A stretch of DNA of 64,000 nucleotides from an uncultured Chitinophagaceae bacterium (GTDB lineage: Bacteria > Bacteroidota > Bacteroidia > Chitinophagales > Chitinophagaceae), in the NCBI GenBank assembly GCA_903870685.1, contig CAIQDX010000102.1, positions 62,001 through 126,000 of the forward strand, given 5' to 3'. A program made the translations under genes and the position numbers. How positions within the stretch are numbered: position 1 is the stretch's first letter; the number at the start of each line of letters is the position of its first letter. Under the pieces are notes generated by a model. It made no database searches. It was not told where the DNA came from and worked only from the letters and a program-made list of their open reading frames with translations. Below are positions 61,684 through 64,000 of this stretch, piece by piece.

Positions 61684-63594
61684 TTACTTCACTTCTTCAA
61701 ACTGCGCATCTTCAACAGTGTCATTTTTTTGACCACCATCCTGATGAGGAGAGCCATCTGCATGTGGCTGCTGTTGTGCATTTGCGCCATCTGCCTGTGC
61801 TTTATAAATCTCTTCGCTAGCAGCAGTCCATGCAGTATTCATTTCAGTCATTGCAGTATCAATAGCTGCAATATCCTGAGCTTTATGCGCATCTTTTAAT
61901 TTGGTTAATGCAGTTTCGATAGGTGCCTTTTTATCTGCAGGAACTTTATCACCAAATTCTTTTAATTGTTTTTCTGTTTGGAAAATCAAACTATCAGCCT
62001 GATTTAATTTTTCGATTTTTTCTTTCGCAACTTTATCTTCGGCTTCATGAGCTTTTGCTTCAGCTTTCATTTTTTCAACTTCTTCTTTACTCAATCCACT
62101 ACCCGCTTCGATACGAATTTTTTGTTCTTTACCGGTGCCTTTATCTTTTGCACTCACATGCAATAAACCGTTGGCATCAATATCGAATGTTACTTCAATT
62201 TGAGGAACGCCGCGTGGTGATGGTGGAATTCCATCAAGATTAAACATTCCTAAACTTTTATTTTGATTTGCAAGTGGTCTTTCGCCCTGTAACACATGAA
62301 TCTGCACACCGGGTTGATTATCGCTTGCTGTAGAAAATATTTCTGTCTTCTTTGTTGGAATAGTTGTGTTTGATGGGATCATCGGTGTTAATACGCCGCC
62401 CATTGTTTCAATTCCTAATGTCAATGGAGTTACATCTAACAACAACACATCTTTTATTTCGCCGCTTAATACTGCACCTTGAATGCCTGCACCAATTGCA
62501 ACAACTTCATCAGGATTAACACTACGGTTTGGTTTTTTACCAAATAATTTTTCGACTATTTCCTGAACTTTTGGAATACGTGTAGATCCACCAACCAAAA
62601 TAACTTCATCAATTTGAGAAAAACTATAACCTGCATCTTTCATTGCAGCTTCACAAGGTTTGATGCAACGTTCAAATAATTTATCGCTTAATGCTTCAAA
62701 TTTTGCTCTTGATAATTTTTTCACCAAATGTTTTGGAACACCATCAACAGCTGTGATGTAAGGCAAATTAATTTCAGTTTCTGAAGAAGAACTTAATTCA
62801 ACTTTTGCTTTTTCTGCTGCTTCTTTTAAACGCTGTAATGCCATAGGATCTTTACGAAGATCAATTGCTTCATCTTTTTTAAATTCATCAGCCAACCAAT
62901 CCATGACAACTTTATCAAAATCATCACCACCTAAATGTGTATCACCATTGGTTGATTTTACTTCAAATACACCTTCGCCTAAATCCAAAACAGAAATGTC
63001 AAAAGTACCACCACCTAAATCGAATACGGCAATTTTTTGATCAGCATGCTTTTTATCCAATCCATAAGCCAAAGCAGCAGCTGTTGGCTCGTTTACAATT
63101 CTGCGAACATTTAAACCGGCAATTTCGCCAGCTTCTTTTGTAGCCTGACGTTGTGCGTCATTAAAATATGCAGGCACTGTAATTACGGCATCTGTAACTT
63201 CCTGACCCAAATAATCTTCGGCAGTCTTCTTCATTTTTTGAAGGATCATTGCAGAAATTTCCTGCGGTGTATATTGACGACCGTCAATGTCAACACGAAC
63301 GGTATTATTGTCACCTTTCACCACTTTATAACCCCAATGACTGATTTCTTCTGTCACTTCATCATAACGACGACCCATAAAACGCTTTACACTCGAAATA
63401 GTATTATGTGGATTAGTGATGGCCTGACGTTTTGCAGGATCGCCAACTTTACGTTCGCCATTCTTCAAAAAGCCGATAACAGATGGCGTTGTACGACGAC
63501 CTTCATCGTTTGCAATTACTACCGGTTCGTTGCCTTCCATAACAGAAACGCAACTGTTTGTTGTTCCTAAATCAATGCCTATAATCTTTCCCAT
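61684..63594 (-). CDS. dnaK: molecular chaperone DnaK (Hsp70)
   Basis: A 636-aa Hsp70. [12 protein letters not shown] (4-15, nucleotide loop), [16 protein letters not shown] near 195, [20 protein letters not shown] near 335 and the substrate domain [15 protein letters not shown] near 390 are conserved. The C-terminal lid ends in the EEVK tail, with [10 protein letters not shown] as the final motif. No grpE or dnaJ adjacent and no CIRCE element seen upstream. Confidence 0.98.
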   Translation of the reverse strand: MGKIIGIDLGTTNSCVSVMEGNEPVVIANDEGRRTTPSVIGFLKNGERKVGDPAKRQAITNPHNTISSVKRFMGRRYDEVTEEISHWGYKVVKGDNNTVRVDIDGRQYTPQEISAMILQKMKKTAEDYLGQEVTDAVITVPAYFNDAQRQATKEAGEIAGLNVRRIVNEPTAAALAYGLDKKHADQKIAVFDLGGGTFDISVLDLGEGVFEVKSTNGDTHLGGDDFDKVVMDWLADEFKKDEAIDLRKDPMALQRLKEAAEKAKVELSSSSETEINLPYITAVDGVPKHLVKKLSRAKFEALSDKLFERCIKPCEAAMKDAGYSFSQIDEVILVGGSTRIPKVQEIVEKLFGKKPNRSVNPDEVVAIGAGIQGAVLSGEIKDVLLLDVTPLTLGIETMGGVLTPMIPSNTTIPTKKTEIFSTASDNQPGVQIHVLQGERPLANQNKSLGMFNLDGIPPSPRGVPQIEVTFDIDANGLLHVSAKDKGTGKEQKIRIEAGSGLSKEEVEKMKAEAKAHEAEDKVAKEKIEKLNQADSLIFQTEKQLKEFGDKVPADKKAPIETALTKLKDAHKAQDIAAIDTAMTEMNTAWTAASEEIYKAQADGANAQQQPHADGSPHQDGGQKNDTVEDAQFEEVK

Positions 63595-63702
63595 AAAATA
63601 AATTTTTAATTTTCAGATCCGATTCTATAATCAAATCAGCTATGATCGTCAACGATTATGCCATGAGTGATTAGAATGCAAAAATGTCAGACAATAAATA
63701 TC

Positions 63703-64000
63703 CTAATTCAATTCCCCAGTCTTGAAAGAGTAATGTTTCTGGGAGAAATAACTAAATACAATCAATAAACCAGTTGTGACAATCTTTGAAGGAGTTGGAT
63801 ACCATTGAAGTTTGTGTGCAAATAAAATTAATAACCAATAATTCAAAATCATATTTGCTATTACCACAACTAAATATCTAAATAACTGTACGTGTTTTTT
63901 TAAATCAGATTCTGTAAATACAACATAACGATTCAAATAAAATCCTATTGCAAAATTTATCCATATTGCAAATAAGTAATCGGCAGCAATAAAAGGCTTC
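63703..64000 (-). CDS. GtrA-like family membrane protein (5' end outside window)
   Basis: The frame is open from 64000 to the stop at 63703 and encodes at least 98 residues: FAIGFYLNRYVVFTESD, RYLVVVIANMILNYWLLILF and SKIVTTGLLIVFSYFSQKHY. This is the GtrA pattern of flippase-like proteins for surface polysaccharide or teichoic acid. An in-frame TTG at 63936 is internal. N-terminal part lies beyond the window edge. Confidence 0.8.
   Translation of the reverse strand, partial: KPFIAADYLFAIWINFAIGFYLNRYVVFTESDLKKHVQLFRYLVVVIANMILNYWLLILFAHKLQWYPTPSKIVTTGLLIVFSYFSQKHYSFKTGELN

Noticed and set aside
63595-63702. CIRCE or heat-shock operator upstream of dnaK
   Set aside because: No TTAGCACTC-N9-GAGTGCTAA-like inverted repeat could be found in the 108-nt spacer.
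63703-63936. TTG at 63936 as start of the GtrA-like gene
   Set aside because: The reading frame continues upstream to the window edge with typical GtrA membrane sequence, so this is an internal codon.
1-64000. CRISPR array, prophage or insertion sequence
   Set aside because: No regularly spaced repeats, integrase, phage structural genes or transposase were seen. The dispersed repeats are irregularly spaced and lie singly.

Overview
The window is a contiguous, gene-dense stretch of an AT-rich bacterial chromosome from the Bacteroidota, most likely the Chitinophagales/Chitinophagaceae. Three things point there: many starts are preceded by the Bacteroidota -7 box TAnnTTTG, several genes belong to families largely confined to the phylum (BT_3928-like, DUF4199, DUF6089, DUF1599), and the cell-envelope genes are typical of the phylum. 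No prophage, insertion sequence, transposase, CRISPR array or restriction system is visible. The gene content is mostly core metabolism, information processing and envelope functions.

Layout. 0-3.6 kb: pyrR-pyrB (minus strand) diverging from recF and a DUF721/DciA-like gene. 3-10 kb: CBS, BT_3928-like and DUF1599 genes, folP, an FKBP/DHH-phosphoesterase pair, ndk, an outer-membrane barrel protein and tRNA-Pro(GGG). 10-17 kb: a dihydroorotase homologue that has lost most of its metal ligands, DUF4199, two glycosyltransferases, then a four-gene cassette (hddA-gmhA-hddC-gmhB) for GDP-D-glycero-D-manno-heptose. 17-26 kb: an O-acyltransferase, tRNA-Cys(GCA), a nucleoside phosphorylase, dapF, small housekeeping or stress genes and a patatin fused to a BamA-like barrel. 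26-36 kb: pdhA, a TPR membrane protein, a LutA-like protein, EVE and DUF1684 proteins, lipoproteins, a cysteine-free sirtuin, ychF and a glutaminyl cyclotransferase. 35.6-42 kb: a minus-strand operon of a large TPR protein, an outer-membrane barrel, a tail-anchored HU-like protein and a methyltransferase. 42-53 kb: a thioesterase, an exonuclease/GIY-YIG fusion, valS, PAP2, GNAT, an Lrp regulator, ahcY, holA and a PolB-like exonuclease. 53-64 kb: a tandem pair of uncharacterised coiled-coil membrane proteins, a histidine kinase, a sugar-kinase-like gene diverging from a glycosylasparaginase, cutC, rnpB, dnaK and a GtrA-family gene that runs off the window.

The most striking feature not explained by genes is a dispersed intergenic repeat of about 55-75 bp, with ten copies in both orientations. 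It carries a near-palindromic core (TGCGACGCA inside GAGTGCGACGCAAC) and an A-rich end (GGTAACAAAAAA). It sits only in spacers. Two copies end directly against start codons, one lies in the probable ychF leader, one supplies a possible -33 box and one abuts a terminator. Other points of interest are the pseudo-dihydroorotase, the zinc-ligand-free sirtuin, the TPR/barrel/tail-anchored HU operon, the coiled-coil paralogue pair, a perfect 40-bp palindrome next to rnpB and three very small genes. All calls are from reading the sequence; no database search was run.
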